Shown in pieces: positions 5,210 to 7,136 of a stretch of DNA of 7,136 nt (position 1 is its first letter; each line of letters starts with the position of its first letter). The stretch covers positions 1 to 7,136 of the forward strand of contig CAJCBY010000211.1 in the NCBI GenBank assembly GCA_903960725.1, given 5' to 3'. The notes below the pieces were generated by a model. That model was not told where the DNA came from. It saw nothing but the letters and a program-made list of their open reading frames with translations, and made no database searches. The position numbers were made by a program, and so were the translations under genes. The stretch is from an uncultured Cytophagaceae bacterium. Lineage in GTDB: Bacteria; Bacteroidota; Bacteroidia; Cytophagales; Spirosomataceae.

Positions 5210-6243
5210 GGCGCAGGTTCTTGCTGGGTCAAACAATGAAAACTACCCTGCCCCCAAATAATCTCTCGTGCTGACAATCCAATCACTGGACGATCTGTAA
5301 ATAAGGATCGTAATATTCCCAGTGCAACTTCGTCTTGCGGGCAATCAAAAATAGGCACTAAAACAGCTGCATTACAGATATAGAAATTCGCATAAGAACC
5401 CGGTGCCCTAAATCCATCGATCACCACCGCATCAGGCATCGGAATTTCGACAATCTGCAAAGGGGATCCATCTAACAAGGTCATTTGCTTTAATTCAGCC
5501 AAATTAGCCGCTAACACCGCGTGATTATCATCGGCTTCATTTGGCTCCACCATCGCAATTACCGTATTCGCATTCACAAAACGGACTGTATCATCAATAT
5601 GGCCATCGGTATCATCACCCACAATTCCATCAGACACCCAAAGTACTTGTGATACCCCATAATAGTTTTTCAAATACTCCTCGATCTGCTCTTGACTCAG
5701 GTGTGGATTTCGATTCGAATTCAATAAACAAGAACGACTTGTTAACACCGTCCCTGCCCCATTAAAGTCTACCGATCCACCCTCCATAATAATTCCAGGT
5801 GAAACTGCAGGCAAACTCAATCGTGTGGCAATCGTTTGAGGCAACGCATTATCATCCGAAAATGGCGGATATTTCCCGCCCCAAGCATTGTATTCCCAAT
5901 CCACCACTAAACGATCTGCACATCCTTCCTTCACTAAAAAGGCCGGTCCGTGATCGCGGCACCAAGCATCATTCGTAGATTGAATATTGAATTCTATTTT
6001 AGTTGAATCAATACCATAACTAGGCAATTGACTTTCGATAAAGTCCTGCAAGGCTTCAGAATTCACGTTAATTCTCACCTGTTCCCCCTGTGAAATCGCT
6101 TTAATTAAAGCAAAATATTCTGGGTACATCTGCCCTAGTTTCTCCTCTTGCCACGAATGATCATTGTGTGGAAAGGTGATCCAGGTGGCGAGGTGTGGGT
6201 GCCATTCGGCAGGAAAAAAGTATCCTTGTTCTTTCGGAAACAT
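5200..6243 (-). CDS. aguA: Agmatine deiminase family protein (porphyromonas-type peptidylarginine deiminase fold)
   Basis: A 347-residue cytoplasmic enzyme with no signal peptide. Agmatine deiminase hydrolyses agmatine to N-carbamoylputrescine and ammonia, on the way to putrescine. Family motifs are in order: PAEWHPHLATWITFPHN (11-27), NDAWCRDHGPAF with Asp97, MEGGSVDFNG with Glu154, GDDTDGHIDDTVRF with His215 and Asp217, and GQGSFHCLTQQEPA with Cys337 as the expected nucleophile. This covers the guanidine-modifying catalytic set Asp/His/Asp/Cys. It differs from the common GGGNIHCITQQ near the cysteine by Gln332 and Phe335, which could affect substrate choice, and it is slightly shorter than typical agmatine deiminases. 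The usual partner aguB (N-carbamoylputrescine amidase) is not in the window, so the substrate is inferred from family membership. The gene lies 4 nt after coaX and overlaps the lipoprotein start by 10 nt. Confidence 0.9.
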   Translation of the reverse strand: MFPKEQGYFFPAEWHPHLATWITFPHNDHSWQEEKLGQMYPEYFALIKAISQGEQVRINVNSEALQDFIESQLPSYGIDSTKIEFNIQSTNDAWCRDHGPAFLVKEGCADRLVVDWEYNAWGGKYPPFSDDNALPQTIATRLSLPAVSPGIIMEGGSVDFNGAGTVLTSRSCLLNSNRNPHLSQEQIEEYLKNYYGVSQVLWVSDGIVGDDTDGHIDDTVRFVNANTVIAMVEPNEADDNHAVLAANLAELKQMTLLDGSPLQIVEIPMPDAVVIDGFRAPGSYANFYICNAAVLVPIFDCPQDEVALGILRSLFTDRPVIGLSAREIIWGQGSFHCLTQQEPAPCV

Positions 6244-6247
6244 GGTC

Positions 6248-7015
6248 TTAGGCTTTTATTCGCTCTGCAATGATGCGCAGACCTTCTAAGGTTATTAATT
6301 TATTTACCTCATCGAAATAAGAGGCTAATGGGGTCAAAATGGAGGATAAACCGCCGGTTGCGACTACCTTCAAATCCCCTTTTTTATCTTCTTTTACCCG
6401 GCTAATCATTTCTTTAACCATCCCCACATAGCCCCATAATATACCTGCTTGAATGGCTGAAACCGTATCAGTTCCCAAGTTAAACTCAGGCATTTCTAAT
6501 GGAACCTCCGGTAACTGAGCAGTTTGGGAGAATAAGGATTTCACTGCGGTCTTTAATCCAGGTGCAATGGAAACACCTTCCATTTTACCCGTCGCGTTGA
6601 CTAAAGTAAAGGTTAAGGCCGTTCCAAAATCCACGATCAACACATTTGACTTATAATTTTCATGCGCATATACTGCGTTTGCAACTAAATCCGAACCTAT
6701 TTCCTCCGGAACAATCACCTGGATATCTAAGGTCTCATATAATTTAGGTCGCATAACAGCCGGCGAATATCCGAGCCATAAGGCTAATCCACGCTGTATT
6801 TGAGGTGAAATCGAGGGTACTACGGAGGAGATCAAGGCCAAAGAAGGTAAGGTTTCACCCAAATCTTTGGATGCCCACTCCTTCTTAATCCAGTTTACCA
6901 CGCCATTCGCGCTCCAAGGCTGGTGAGTAGGGGTTCTCAAAACTGCTTTCCAGGTTTTATCCCCATAAAAACCAAACACGATATCCGTGTTCCCCACATC
7001 CACAACTAATAACAT
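6248..7015 (-). CDS. coaX: Type III pantothenate kinase
   Basis: CoaX phosphorylates pantothenate, the first step of coenzyme A synthesis, in the cytoplasm. The 255-residue length is normal for the family. Motifs of the acetate-kinase/Hsp70-like fold are visible: DVGNTDIVFG at 6-15 (phosphate-binding loop), EEIGSDLVANAVYA at about 104-117, VDFGTALTF at 128-136, VSIAPGLKTA at 148-157, a TAQLPEV segment at 165-171, GTDTVSAIQAGILWGYVGMV at 181-200 and VVATGGL at 217-223. One oddity is Leu110 where many CoaX proteins have arginine after the Asp109 equivalent (GADR-type motif); everything else looks intact. The start is the ATG directly before the LLVVDVGNT strand. The gene begins 19 nt after the upstream gene and ends 4 nt before aguA. 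No Shine-Dalgarno is visible. Confidence 0.94.
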   Translation of the reverse strand: MLLVVDVGNTDIVFGFYGDKTWKAVLRTPTHQPWSANGVVNWIKKEWASKDLGETLPSLALISSVVPSISPQIQRGLALWLGYSPAVMRPKLYETLDIQVIVPEEIGSDLVANAVYAHENYKSNVLIVDFGTALTFTLVNATGKMEGVSIAPGLKTAVKSLFSQTAQLPEVPLEMPEFNLGTDTVSAIQAGILWGYVGMVKEMISRVKEDKKGDLKVVATGGLSSILTPLASYFDEVNKLITLEGLRIIAERIKA

Positions 7016-7034
7016 CTGCTTGTTCGTGTTTTGT

Positions 7035-7136
7035 TTATAAATCTTTTTCTAATCCCGCTGATAAAATGGGGAAGCGTAACCAACTCTTTGGATCTAAACT
7101 GTAGTCATCCACGTGGAATCCGGGCGCATAGCGCTC
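7035..7136 (-). CDS. C-terminal 33 residues of an unidentified protein (5' end outside window)
   Basis: The frame is open from the right edge of the window to a TAA at 7035-7037. The visible part includes YAPGFHVDD, WLRFPIL and the end SAGLEKDL. It is soluble-looking and mixed in charge, too short for me to assign a family. It lies on the same strand as coaX with a 19-nt gap, so it is probably the upstream member of the same operon. Support is the uninterrupted frame, the fitting spacing and the protein-like composition. Confidence 0.6.
   Translation of the reverse strand, partial: ERYAPGFHVDDYSLDPKSWLRFPILSAGLEKDL

Noticed and set aside
5210..5236. Upstream ATG giving the lipoprotein nine extra residues
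   Set aside because: It would place MFDPARTCA in front of a clean lipoprotein signal and lengthen the overlap with aguA; the ATG at 5209 fits better.
5541..5765. + strand ORF of 74 codons
   Set aside because: It is antisense to the catalytic part of aguA, and its His/Pro/Gln-rich translation is typical of a shadow frame.

Overview
The window looks like chromosomal housekeeping DNA from a member of the Bacteroidota, probably a Cytophagales-type bacterium. Four things suggest this: the AT-rich composition, the lack of Shine-Dalgarno sequences before the starts, the long periplasmic parvulin proteins whose C-terminal region matches the Bacteroidota type, and the use of CoaX as pantothenate kinase. 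No phage, IS, CRISPR or defence genes are visible. The genus assignment is an inference from protein style only.

Left end (1-483, + strand): the last 160 residues of thymidylate synthase ThyA, with all catalytic and dUMP-binding residues of this half present. The gene begins outside the window.

Centre-left (484-896): a gene-free stretch between two convergent genes, and the most unusual part of the window. It holds a 24-bp perfect inverted repeat that begins inside the thyA stop region. Then come two copies, exactly 150 bp apart, of a unit containing a strong bidirectional terminator. The unit is flanked by degenerate 7-bp repeats, AGAGNAK-type on the + strand to the left and AAAGCAY-type on the - strand to the right. 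A last AGAG-type tract, in inverted orientation, closes the array next to the stop codon of the following gene.

Rest of the window (897-7136, all - strand): six closely packed genes that probably form one operon, read from right to left. They are the tail of an unidentified gene, coaX (type III pantothenate kinase, coenzyme A synthesis), an agmatine deiminase-family gene (aguA), a small predicted lipoprotein, a 750-residue periplasmic parvulin-type peptidyl-prolyl isomerase with an embedded OmpA-like domain, and a SurA-like chaperone/isomerase. Gaps are 4 nt (twice), 19 nt and 49 nt, with one 10-nt overlap. The last three genes form an envelope-biogenesis group: two exported foldases and a lipoprotein. 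The first ones are cytoplasmic metabolism. The operon and thyA converge on the duplicated terminator block, which can stop transcription from both sides.
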